Assembly (NCBI GenBank): GCA_037176885.1
Contig: JAWWNJ010000253.1
Location: 98,745-162,744, forward strand
From: Favolaschia claudopus
Taxonomy: Eukaryota > Basidiomycota > Agaricomycetes > Agaricales > Mycenaceae
DNA length: 64,000 bases
Direction: 5' to 3'
Position numbers and translations under genes: made by a program. Shown in pieces: positions 53,894 to 64,000 of this stretch (positions within the stretch are counted from its first letter, which is position 1; each line of letters opens with the position of its first letter). The notes under the pieces are model-generated. The model was not told the DNA's origin and did no database searches. It saw only the letters and a program-made list of their open reading frames with translations.

Positions 53894-55450
53894 ATGGACG
53901 ATGAGAGGCTTATCTGCGCGTGCGGTGCGCAATACACACACGAAGCTCATTCTCGAGCACCAAAATCAGTGCGCGACTGTCCTGGGCACTGCCAGCAAAT
54001 CCTGGTCAACGGCAACAAAGAGGAAGACCAGAAAAAATATCTGAGCGCAGCATCCTCGCTCTCTGTTCCTGGTACTACGCGTCCCACAAAGAAAATCCGA
54101 TTAGAAACTGCTACCGGGTCGTCGTCCTTCCAATCATAATCGGGTACCTTTCGCTCTCGCCTCCTGCTGACAACTCCGGTACTATGGTGAGTTGTACCAT
54201 GATTTCCGTAGCTTCTGCTAACACCCTGTGCCAGTTTGAAGATGATCCACCCTTTGATAACAGCTTGCCCGCACCCCCGTCGACCGAACAGATCCCCGCC
54301 AAACGTGTCCGTCGTCCGACTGCCAAGGCGTTGCAGGCGCTAGATGACCCACTACCAGAGGGGGCTCGGCGCCGCTGCTCCGATGCTGAAGATTGTTCCT
54401 GTGATGTTACGGATCCCGCGCCTTTTCCGTACTGCCGCCAATTCTTTTGGCTTGTCGCGACTTTACCGCCAACGCCCTACGTCCATTCCGGATTTGGATT
54501 CCACCCTATGGGATCATGCGGCGTCCAGCCTCAAAGAGCCCGCAGCTAAAACCATCTCCAAGCGAGCTTTGGCGGACATCATCTGGCCGTACCACAATTG
54601 TCAGTTCCTGGTTATTCGGGAAGTGGTTTTGGAACGATGGCGCACTCAAATCTAAATCATCGCGTAAAAGCCTTCTCGATATTCTTCTCTCGGGAATCTT
54701 CAACCTCGACGACCTACGCGGCGTCAATTTTGATAAGATCGACAATGTTTTGGGAACGACCAGCACGTCAGAGATGGAATGTGAAGGAAATGGGTGGAAA
54801 ACGTCTACGATCACCATCAGGATCCCACAGGCGAACGACTCACAAAGGCGGTGAAGCGCCAGCGGGCGGCAGCAGCGCAGGACTGCCCGACGACATGATC
54901 AGGTCGATCCGGATGCAGACGACGTCGAGACGCGCAAGTTTGATATACCCGGCTTTCACCACCGAAGCCCATCCATGTCATGCGGTCGATTATAGAGTTT
55001 GACGACGCTGCGAAGACTTTCCACTGGCATCCTTACGAGCAGTACTGGACCCCCGCCATTCCTTGGATGCTTCCGAAAGGGTCCACGACGAACTCTACTG
55101 CTCCCCAGCCTGGATTGAGGCGGATCGAAAGCTACAGTTATCTCCGCGCGAGGCCGGCTGTACCCTTCCTCGCGTTATTGCTGGTTTCATGTTTTGGTCT
55201 GATGCAACGCACGTCGCACAGTTTTGGGCAAGCGAAGCTATGGCCAGTGTATGCTTATTTTGGAAATCAATCGAAGTATACCCGTGCCCAACCCAGCGCT
55301 CGAGCGTCGTCACAGGTCGCATACCTCCAACAAGCACACCACAGGGACTCGTGTCCGCCCTCCTCTCGTGGACAGCAGTCACCGACAGCGCAGTGCTCAT
55401 AATCACAGTCGTACCCAGGCCACGCCGACAGGCCTCTTCGACCGAGGCAA
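53894..55450 (+). pseudogene. Plavaka-type (KDZ-related) transposase, N-terminal part
   Basis: Opens with a Cys/His motif, MDDERLICACGAQYTHEAHS...CPGHC (53894 onward), as in this transposase group. Frames then change but follow the family order: PRLFRTAANSFGLSRLY, FGKWFWNDGALKSKSSRKSL, DLRGVNFDKIDNVLG, NGWKTSTITIRIPQ, FDDAAKTFHWHPYEQYW, VHDELYCSPAWIEADRKLQ, LPRVIAGFMFWSDATHVAQF and, one frame over, GQAKLWPVYAYFGNQSKY. The RNase H-like catalytic core that should follow is absent. Plavaka/KDZ elements move by a cut-and-paste DDE mechanism in mushrooms. This copy is a truncated relic with at least four frameshifts. Confidence 0.75.
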
Positions 55451-55953
55451 TTCCCCCTCAGACACCCTCCGCTGTTCACCACAAGCGTGGTGCTCCCGAG
55501 TCCGGGTCTTCCGACGACGAAAACAGTCCCCCAAACTCAAAGTTAGTGCTTTTCTTTTATCAACATCACTGATGTGGACAGGGGTGCATAATTTTCAAGG
55601 TAGCCAGCCTCTGAACGGCGCACCAACTCTGTCATTCAATGAAGTCAATGTGGATATGAGTCAGAAATATCGCACACTGAAAATCAGAATAGCTTGAGAG
55701 CATCTGGCTGTGGGTTAGAGAGTGATGGATATCCACTCCATTGAACAACAGGGTTCACCCTTCAACCGTCTTGTACTCTCAAAGAAATCTCAGAGTATGC
55801 ATTCCGGTTCTCCTTCATACTGGCCATTGTGATGGATATCGGTGTTATCCCGGCTCTTGAGTCTTCCCGCGCGATCGGCGCTCTCGGCATTGACGATCAT
55901 GGGACCGTGTTCATGACGTCAATGCTGCTAAGTTCTTTTACTTAGCAGCAAAG
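55451..55953. other. No gene seen
   Basis: Sequence between the Plavaka relic and the putative Gypsy LTR, with no recognisable feature. A short inverted word GCTGCTAAGT...ACTTAGCAGC at 55923-55950 forms a hairpin just before the LTR. Confidence 0.4.
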
Positions 55954-56579
55954 TGTCATACCTCTCTCTCTTGGATCGGCACCGATCAGATTCAATATTG
56001 ACTTGCAAGGTCTGACGGAGTCATCAAGAGGTTACAGTAGAATAATCCACTACTGTACCAATCTGTATGACTGAAACGCAAAATGGACCGTTACAGGCTG
56101 AAACGCTTGAAACGGCTTACAAATCACCCTTTATGGAAGGTGACCTGCCTTATATGGGTAATTTGTAAGCGAAAAAAAGGCCGCCGTTACGCGTTACGTT
56201 TCAGTCATACAGATTGGGTACAGTACTTTCCTCATGGTTTCCATTGACTTCTTGAATATTCTATAATTGATCCTCGTAGATTATAAAAGGGAGTCGTTCC
56301 CTCCTGTAACGACAGCTCTAACTTACTTCTATCAATCTACGTAGATTCATCCTAAATCTTGTGTGAACCTTAAGAGAAGCCGCGCGCTCTCCTAAATTCA
56401 GCCAAGCTAGTCTTCGGTGGTAAAGCCGCGCGCTTACTTCTCAGATTAGACGCAACTTAGGACTGGTTGACATTCCCAGTCGTCGTAAGAAGAATAAGAT
56501 CTCTTAGGACAAGAGGTTCTTGGTACTCAAACTGCTTGCTACTTGGTTATTTAACCGAAACTAACCCGTATCTTTAACA
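55954..56579 (+). repeat. Putative Gypsy 5' LTR containing a MITE
   Basis: Proposed from TGTCATACC to TTTAACA. It contains a TATA-type TTATAAAAGG at 56280 and is followed by a possible primer-binding site TTGGTGGACACATTGGGAAC (56580-56599). A 171-bp MITE is inserted at 56053. No 3' LTR is in the window to confirm the ends. Confidence 0.4.
56053..56223 (+). mobile_element. 171-bp TA-flanked MITE, family B copy 2
   Basis: TA at 56051-56052 and 56224-56225. Ends CTGTACCAATCTGTATGACT and, reversed, CTGTACCCAATCTGTATGAC. Homologous to 47673-47838. Confidence 0.8.
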
Positions 56580-56648
56580 TTGGTGGACACATTGGGAACC
56601 TCTTGCTTAAACAGGTACGTTTGCCAATAAGTGTTCATTTTATTTTCT

Positions 56649-59036
56649 ATGGCTACGACATCTACGGAGTACACCTCTCCGCCTGTTCCACCTCCGCAAT
56701 CCTTCGACTCACGAACTCCTTCCCCGAACGCTACTCGTGATGAGCCTCCACATTCTTCTGCTGGCCGGTCGTATACTGGATCTCCTTTATCGCCACACGG
56801 CGCAGAGCCCGCTGTCGAGCAAGTTTGTGCTTCAGCCCCTCTCAGACCTGGGACATCCAGTGGGCGAAGATAAATTGAGTGATGATCCTCCGAGGCAAAT
56901 CACTGTTGAGTTTGCGACTTTGCGACCTCTCGGTCGAATGGCAACAATACGGACATCCTCGCTCGACGCTCAGATGCTCTTACCCGTGGTGCTCACGCAA
57001 TTAACAAAGGGTTCCTGCATCATGCGGTGAAACTCTCCCGTACCATTGCCAGCACTGAATTTCCACGCCATGGGAACACCTCAATCGACTATTACGAGAA
57101 CTAGAGGTGCTTACCTTGAAAGATGGTACTGTCGTCTACCGCCTTCGATCCGCACCGTATAAGGCTTTCGTTCGTGCACTACAAACAATGCACCATGAAT
57201 GTGAACAGCCTTTGTGATTGAAGGAAAGACTCCACCTGCCTTGCCTGTATGGGGAGACCAAGACGATATCAGCAGCGTCTATCTTGCAAACGATTTCGAG
57301 ATACTGGAGTTTGCTTTCGAGTTGAAGTTGAAAATTTCTTGATGCTCGCTAATAAGTATCATGATTTTACCACCCATCGGGCCGCGCGAACGGGATCCTG
57401 ACGTAGTGAGGCGGCCTCGAAGATATATTCTTCAAGCTGAGAACATTACCGCCAAGCCAGAACCTCTGTCTACACCAACTCTCCAGAATTCGACGAGAAT
57501 CGCAGAGGTTTGATACGTATGGTGTTCCGAGGATGGCTTCAACTCCCATTCGCCTTCCGCGACATTGGAGATCAGCGTACGATGAATCCACACACTATCC
57601 ACTCACTCAGGACACCAGCTTTTCGAAATCCGCTACCTACCGGTTTGCCTAAAGGGAATCAGCGAATTTCTGAACTCTTTGAACCAATGGAAGGAATTTT
57701 TGAACCTAATAATTCTAGAATTCCGACAATGGAGCCTGAAGAGGCTGACCAGATGCGCCGTATGAACTATCAAGGTCAAAGTGGTCAGCCCCGTGAAGCT
57801 AGACAGCCTAACGTGGCAAACACTTACGGTAATAACCGTCCTCAACCTTATCAATCGACCCGAACAGTCCCGCCACGGCAACCGCAGACATCTGGAGTAC
57901 CTCCTGGAGGTGATCCCGGTGACGACGATCCCGATGACGGTTCTGGACCAGGTCGTCCGACCGGACCACCTATGCCTCCTCCCCGATTGCCTAGAAATAA
58001 TGCAACACCTGGTGCACCAGTACCGGGCGGCGACATTTATGGTCCTGGAGGAAGTAGGGAGCCACACTTTGAGTTCAAATTGAGAGCTGAAAATGTACCA
58101 ACATGGGATGGAAACGTAGACACAATTGTCCGCTGGATTCTCAAGGTAATGATATTGCGCGAGAATCAGGAACTGTTTGCGTCAACTCGGAAGAATCGCA
58201 CCTCGTAGACTGCAGGGTGAAGCAGAGAACTTGGTATTGGTCCTTACCAAAAGCCTATCGTGCTGGCATTGAGACCAACTGGGATACCCTGCGTAGCGCT
58301 TTCATGCATTACTTCATGAACCGCAACTGGCTCGATCGGCAGCGTTCGCGTGCAAACCAAGCGTCGTATCGTGAATCTGGACATGGCCGTGAGAAGCCTA
58401 CTCAATACTTCATTCGCAAGACTGACTGACCTGTTGAATACGGTGTATACGGTGAGTGATTCAGAAATAATTCTTCATGTCATGGATGGCGCACCTACAT
58501 TGTGGAACACTATCTTGACAACTCAGTTGTACCAAGACGTCGTTGAGTTCCAAGCTGCTATCCGTTTCCATGAGGAGGCATTGATGAAACTGGATGCTCG
58601 AGATCGCGATAAATCTTACCGTGAATATGACAACCCTAACCGGAACTCGTTTCGATCGGCGCGAGTGAATCTAGTCGGTTGGTCTTCGAATCTTCCTGAA
58701 CCAAAGTTTCCGAAAGATGATCGGAATGTTTCAAAGCGCGCAACTCCCGAATCGAAAGGTGCACGTCCTTGTCGTCACTGTGGAAGCGGTAAGCACTGGG
58801 ATAATGAGTGTAAGCATTCCTTTGAGGGAAACCGGGCTGCACGCACTAACCTGGCTTCCGCTACCCGTGAAGACTTGATGCGTAAGATCAATACGATGAC
58901 CTATATTACGGGCTGGACAGTGACGAAGAAAGCGAACTTACCTCAATCAATGAACCCCAGTTGGGTTTTGAAGAGTCCCCTCAGATTACTGAATCTACAT
59001 CCAACGATGTGGATATTCTTCAGCCCTGGGGGGTAA
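56649..59036 (+). pseudogene. Gypsy Gag polyprotein, frameshifted
   Basis: Starts MATTSTEYTSPPVPPPQSFD. A damaged stretch around 56880-57500 is followed by a Pro/Gly-rich linker. The capsid-like core reads FEFKLRAENVPTWDGNVDTI, NWYWSLPKAYRAGIETNWD (partly in another frame) and AFMHYFMNRNWLDRQRSRAN. It ends in a CCHC knuckle, CRHCGSGKHWDNECKHSF, at about 58768-58822. The layout is that of Ty3/Gypsy Gag in basidiomycetes. At least three frameshifts interrupt it. Confidence 0.75.
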
Positions 59037-59279
59037 TATGGAGGAAATTTTGCCGTCTTCGGAACAAATAATCGATTCGGACGTACCTTCTACGCTAAAC
59101 GAAACAGCAAACGATGCTTCAGATGCTGCAGAAACTTCCTGTGGAAGTTATTCAAAGCCCTCGTTGAACCGACGATCTAGACGACGTCTTGCTAGAGAGA
59201 TCAAGGCTGTGAATTATCGAGTAATTCATACGGATGCGCGAGTCGCAGAACAACAGCCTTTAATTGAATTGCGGAGCAT

Positions 59280-60010
59280 ATGGCAAGACCGGCTGGCTCT
59301 TCATTCCTTGGTTCACTTGCTACTGAAGCGACTGCTACGATTGGAGGCCTAGAAACGGATCCTGTTCAAGTTATCATTGACTCTGGATCCGACATCACAT
59401 TAATCTCGCGAAGCACTCTTGATTCACTCACCCATCCCCCGAAAGTAAAGTCCGGTCACGACGTTAAGCTAATTCAGGTAACGGGACGTTCGTCTATATC
59501 TGGGTATGTTAACATCGACCTGTACTTTCATCGAACGAGGGACCGGTGAAATTGAATGTTGAAGCTTACATTGTTAGCGGTATGTCAACTCCGTTTATCT
59601 TAGGCAATGGATTTTGCGGATCAGTATTCGATTTCTATTGTCAGAGAGGAAGGAATACCTACCTGCGCTTCGGAAGTTCTGGCCGTCAATTAAAGGTTGA
59701 ATCTTCGACTTCACCGAGTTTATTGGATGACGAAGGCCATGCCTTCAAAGTCAAAGTTCAATCTGAAGTAAAGCATTCTGGACCTTCGAAAGGAATTCAT
59801 CGTCGAAATCAGAAGTTAAAACGACGGGCTCATCAGCGTCAAAGAAATGCAGAAGTTTGGGCAACTGAACGTACTGTTATTGCCCCGGAATCAAGTAAAA
59901 TTGTTCCAGTCGGTGCGAACTTTCCTAAAAATCAAGATTCCCTCTTTGTGGAAAGGAAGATAGCCTCGAATGGCAATGAAGACGATTTCTACGGTGCGCT
60001 GATACCTTGA
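59280..60010 (+). pseudogene. Gypsy aspartic protease
   Basis: Reads SFLGSLATEATATIGGLETD, then VIIDSGSDITLISRSTLDSL, with DSGSD as the active-site motif. A shift of frame near 59549 leads to VEAYIVSGMSTPFILGNGF. It is followed by a Lys/Arg-rich linker as usual between protease and reverse transcriptase. Confidence 0.75.
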
Positions 60011-60122
60011 TATCGAAGGAAAACTCTGTTCTTCACGTTGCAAACTTCTCGAATGATGCTGTGGTGATTTCGGCTGGTCAAGTACTCGGTACTGCACGTA
60101 ATCCCAAGTCCTGGCTGATAAG

Positions 60123-62030
60123 TTGAATAAGTTCAGTTCGGAACAACAGCAGAGAATTTATGCTCATGCGCACCTGATCCGGACTCTTGTTGCTGAGCAT
60201 TCTGGCAAATCGACAGTGGTCGACGGAAGCAAAAGTGAAGATGATCGCCGACCGGAGACAGCGGGATCTTCACCGGAGGCAGTGCCTGTCATGCCGTCAC
60301 CAAATCTCTCTTGCGCTGTGCGCTCAGAGACGGAATCGCATCCAAGGCTCAACGCAACGCAACAGAACCAGACGATCCGCTGCGGAAGACCACTAGAAGG
60401 TGGACCAAAGACTGCTGAAGTTCCTCCAGAACCGGTGAGTTCGGCACAACTGCTGACAGAAATCGACATCTCACCAGATGTTACGCCGGAGCAGCGGAAG
60501 CAGCTCGAAGAGGTTCTCATACGCAATAGCTCAGCATTCGGACTTGACGGAAGACTGGGAAACTACGGAACTAAGGTGGAGATTCCGATGAAGCCAGGTG
60601 CAGAACCTGTATCTTTGCCTCCATTTCCCGTTTCTCCAGCTAATCGCGAAGTTATCGATAAACAGATGGATTCTTGGCTGAAACTCGCGTTATTGAACCC
60701 TCTAAAAGTCCCTGGGCTGCGCCCGTCTTTATTGTGTATCGAAATGGTAAGCCGAGGATGGTGATTGACCTCAGGAAATTGAATGAACAAGTTGTTGCAG
60801 ACGAATTCGGATTGCCTCGACAAGACGAAATTCTGCAAGCACTCTCTGGGTCTCAATGGCTCACCACCCTCGACGCTCTCGCTGGTTTTTACCCAGCTCA
60901 CAATGGCACCTGGATCTGCCGAGAAATTGGCCTTTCGAACACATCGTGGATTATTTCAATCGCACGAATGCCATTTGGCTATCGAAACGGTCCAAGTGTA
61001 TTTCAACGCGTAATGCAGACGGTGCTGGCGCCGTTTCTCTGGATATTTGCTCTTGTATACATCGACGACATTGTCGTCTTTTCGCTTACCTTTGAAGACC
61101 ACGTCAAGCACCTCGACCTCGTCTTCAGCGCCATCGCCGCCGCCAATATTACCCTTTCCCCTCCCAAATGCCATCTGGCATATCAGTCTCTACTGTTACT
61201 CGGGCAAAAGTATCGCGCCTCGGTCTCTCTACTCACAAGGAGAAAGTTGACGCGATCCTACAGCTTGCCGACCCGCGCAACGTTCATAAACTTCAACATT
61301 TCCTGGGAATGATGGTTTATTTCTCGGGGTAGGTTCCATTTTTTGCTTGGATGTGTCAACCCTTTTCGAACTTCTAAAGAAGGGAGTTAAATGGGGAATG
61401 GAACGATTTGCATAAAGAAGCTTTTGAGCTCAGTAAGCAGGTTCTTACGAATGCTCCAGTGCGTGGTTATGCTATTGCAGGTCAACCCGTTCGCGTTATA
61501 CTGATGCGTGCGACTATGGACTCGCTGGAATTTGCCAACAAGTTCAACCTGTCAAGATTCATGATCTGCGCGGCACCAAATTGTACGAGCGCTTGGAACG
61601 CGCGTATAAAAATGGTGAGAGTGTTCCAACGCTCGTGACTGTGATAAAAGGCATTGATGATGTTCCCGCGCCCGGTGTATGGGCCGAGAATTTTGAAGAT
61701 ACAACGGTTCACATCGAGCGCGTCATTTGCTACTGGTCCGCGCGTGCTCAAATCCCCGGAACGAAACTATTCTCCTACGGAACGCGAAGCCCTCGCTCTC
61801 AAAGAGGCACTCATCAAATTCCAACCATTTCTTGAAGGCGAGTCCATCGCAGCGATTACCGATCACGCCGCGTTGACTTGGAGTCGCACATTCCAGAACG
61901 TCAATCGCCGGCCTGCTTACCTGGGAACTATTTTCGCGGCTTACCCCGGACTCAAGATCGTCCATCGCGCGGGCCGTGTTCACTCCAACGTTGACCCTAT
62001 CTCCCGCCTCGCCGTCGTGTTCCGCTGCAG
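60123..62030 (+). pseudogene. Gypsy reverse transcriptase and RNase H
   Basis: Begins with LTEIDISPDVTPEQRKQLEE and FGLDGRLGNYGTKVEIPMKP. Then RVIEPSKSPWAAPVFIVYRN, KPRMVIDLRKLNEQVVAD, ARMPFGYRNGPSVFQRVMQT and LVYIDDIVVFS, the YIDD catalytic box at 61058-61069. After frame changes RNase H follows: NYSPTEREALALKEAL and ITDHAALTWS, then YLGTIFAAYPGLKIVHRAGR with DPISRL at about 62010. The active-site residues are kept, but frames change at about 60700, 61240, 61330-61660 and 61750. Confidence 0.8.
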
Positions 62031-62416
62031 GACAGCCCAAGTACGGAAACATATTCCTATGCTGAATCTGACTGACTGTGACCCGCTCAAGAACATGTAC
62101 GATGATTTGGGTCCTCGACTCGAAGAGAAATTACTCACTGTGGCATCAAAATATGTGCGATCCGAGCAGGAATCGGGAAGCGCGGACACAGTTGCCGTCG
62201 GTGAGATTTCCCTTGACCATGAGGAAAGAAGTGACCTCATTGTATACCACTGTGCGGGCATACGCCGTGTTGATAGGTATATCCAAAGATGAAATTGAGG
62301 CATGGGCCGACGCTTACCGCGAGGACCCTCATTTCTCACAGGTTCTTGACGGTTGGAAATCGGAGAAAGATTGATCCAACCCTCGTTTCCCTCAGTATCA
62401 TTACAGCGATAATGGA

Positions 62417-62881
62417 TTGATTTTCTTTGAAGACTGGCAAGGGTTTGAATCGACTCTGCGTCCTTCAAAGTTTCGGACAGCTGTTATGACAGAAGTTCAC
62501 GATACTGTGACTGAATCAGCCCATGCTGGCTACCACCGCTGTTACAATCGACTCGCATCAACCTATATTGGCCGCGAATGTCTCGAGACCTTAAAAGGTA
62601 TACTTCCACTTGTTATCTGCCAGAAAAGTAAACCCCGTCGCCATGCCGGTATCGGATTACTCCAACCCAATTCCAATTCCAGCACTGCCTTTCGAAGTGG
62701 CTGTCAATGGATTTTATCAGGATTTGATTCTGACCACGATGAATGGTTGACCAAACGTGCACTTCGTAATGCTCCCGCTATTTCGAAGACTGGTCAAATT
62801 CCAAAAAGGCGCAAATACCAAGTGCTTAGACTCCTACGGAGAATCGGCCTTCACCTCCTTCGTGTGAAAACTTCTCTGTGA
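62417..62881 (+). pseudogene. Gypsy integrase N-terminal part
   Basis: Reads FRTAVMTEVHDTVTESAHAG with YHRCYNRLASTYIGREC, the zinc-binding start of a Gypsy integrase with partly lost Cys residues. A shifted-frame remnant PIPALPFEV leads into the core, then nothing. The catalytic triad is missing and no 3' LTR follows. Confidence 0.65.
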
Positions 62882-62992
62882 AAACTTCTCCTACGCCACT
62901 CCCGATATATTTAAACACCAATAGCTTGCCACAATTCCCTCAACGCCTGGTTGCGCCCACTTCTTTCCCCACACACACTTCCTCTTCTCATC

Positions 62993-63915
62993 ATGTTCTC
63001 CTTCCGTCGTCTCCACGATGCTCCCCACAACTTCGCACCAGCACTCGCTCCGATCCCGGAACCTTTCACTTACGACAATCACCCTTTTGGCCCTGCCGGC
63101 CCAGTTCCCGCCAAAGACAACGACAACAACTCCGACTATCCTGAGTCGCTGCCGGAGCTTGTTTCTGACAGCGGCTCCAGCTGTAATATGCAACGCATTT
63201 TTCGAGAATAATTGATTCTCAATCTGTTCAAGGCGGTTGCCAATTCGTCAGTTCCCTCTTTCAACGCGCCTTAGGCGTTGCTGGGCTCCAGCTTCCGGAA
63301 TTGTCGGACGACGACATCGTGACCGTACTCGAATACGGCGAGACTCGTTACAAGATTCGCGAGGCGATCACTTTCACTACACGCGCTATCCTTGAGATCA
63401 TCACCACTGTTTTCCATTGCGCTGCTAACAATCATGATCCTATGATTAAGGGCGGTGGTTCATATATTCCTTCCTCAATACCGGATCGCGTTCTCGAGGA
63501 ACTTGACCTACCCATGCAGGCATCGGCTCTGTTGCGCGAGAAGATGGGTGTGACTTACGAGTTACGCACCTATCCTTCGCTGCAGAGTGCTCAGACGACT
63601 CTCAAAAACATTTATGGTGTGTCTATTGTCTCTTTCACCTACGTTCACGGGTTGAACTGTCGGAACTTGTAGACATTTACCGCCATCTCACTCTCGTGTT
63701 GGCTTATGCCATGCTCATCTCATTCGAAAACGGGTTAGACTCCTCCATGAATTTCGGTGCTTTTATTGGTATGCACCCTTCGGAGTTTATTCCTCGCGTC
63801 CGAGCTCGCCTTCCCTTTCGGCGGCTTCACTCAACTCCACAGCTACATGGCGAACAAGGAGTACTCCAATAAGATGGATTTTGGTTCGTCTTCACTTGCG
63901 AGTTTTCTTCGTTGA
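62993..63915 (+). CDS. Hypothetical multi-exon protein, C-terminus uncertain
   Basis: I do not recognise the family. The ATG at 62993 opens MFSFRRLHDAPHNFAPALAP. Exon 1 ends at 63182. Intron 1 is 63183-63232 (GTAATA...TTCAAG, 50 nt) and joins GSSC to GCQFVSSLFQRALGVAGL in frame. The frame then runs through PELSDDDIVTVLEYGETRYK and EELDLPMQASALLREKMGV. A second intron of about 55 nt (GTGTGT...TTGTAG, about 63617-63671) leads to DIYRHLTLVLAYAMLISFEN and MNFGAFIGMHPSEFIPRVRA. One frame over, GGFTQLHSYMANKEYSNKMD ends in a stop near 63915, so another splice or a frameshift lies around 63770-63815. TATATTTAAA at about 62905 is a plausible TATA region, followed by a pyrimidine-rich leader. No signal peptide or catalytic motif is seen. 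It is one of the few seemingly intact non-transposon genes here. Confidence 0.55.
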
Positions 63916-64000
63916 CTTAAATCAGCACTCAGCCCTTGTTCGACTGCTTAATCCAGACTGCGAACATGTCCTTATTGGGAGCTACAACGGAAACTCCTAC

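Noticed and set aside
1..64000. CRISPR arrays, rRNA genes, tRNA genes or bacterial operons
   Set aside because: No regularly spaced direct repeats, no recognisable rRNA blocks and no convincing tRNA box A/B pair were seen; gene structure is fungal.

Overview
The window looks like a transposon-rich region of a filamentous basidiomycete genome, most likely an agaricomycete (mushroom-forming fungus). The evidence is the introns of roughly 46-70 nt with GT/AG borders, F-box/LRR-type genes, a Plavaka-type transposase remnant, a DUF6589-type protein paired with a RecQ-like helicase, basidiomycete hAT, DIRS, Copia and Gypsy relics, and a dense population of small inverted-repeat elements. I saw no prokaryotic operon, rRNA, tRNA or CRISPR structure.

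Layout. 1-5 kb: a small three-exon WG-rich gene (1759-1179, minus) and an F-box gene (4041-2483, minus). One intron of the F-box gene is exactly a 359-bp TA-flanked inverted-repeat element that supplies both splice sites. 5-11.2 kb: two fragments of LINE ORF1 (Gag-like, zinc knuckle) and the 5' half of a Copia element, itself hit by a 381-bp element with a perfect 9-bp target duplication. 11.3-14.5 kb: a pogo-like MITE, a 1.16-kb unit with perfect 25-bp inverted ends around a small two-exon gene, and a decayed integrase-core gene.

14535-20073 is the most notable object: a 5,539-bp element with about 249-bp near-identical terminal inverted repeats, a perfect 9-bp target duplication, and two convergent genes. 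One is an intact RecQ-like helicase. The other is a DUF6589-type protein with one in-frame stop.

20-27.5 kb holds DDE transposase scraps and many MITEs. 27.6-29.2 kb has the 3' half of a Copia of the same family with its 3' LTR. 29.4-30.6 kb is a second F-box-like gene. 31.2-33.3 kb is a 5'-truncated LINE reverse transcriptase. 33.3-34.7 kb has a DDE transposase C-terminus and a decayed basidiomycete hypothetical gene. 36-41.9 kb is mostly non-coding with several long-TIR elements and hAT-type MITEs. 42.1-44.8 kb is a deleted DIRS-like retrotransposon flanked by 122-bp direct repeats. 44.9-47.4 kb is an internally deleted hAT transposon with a MITE inserted exactly in its target duplication. 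47.6-53 kb holds MITEs and decayed hypothetical genes. 53.9-55.5 kb is the N-terminal part of a Plavaka transposase. 56-62.9 kb is a decayed Gypsy retrotransposon. 62.99-63.92 kb is a multi-exon gene of unknown function running to the window edge.

The best-preserved reading frames are the WG-rich gene, the 11811-12501 gene, the helicase and the last gene. Almost everything else carries frameshifts or stops. All splice junctions and element ends were read by eye; no database or alignment program was used.
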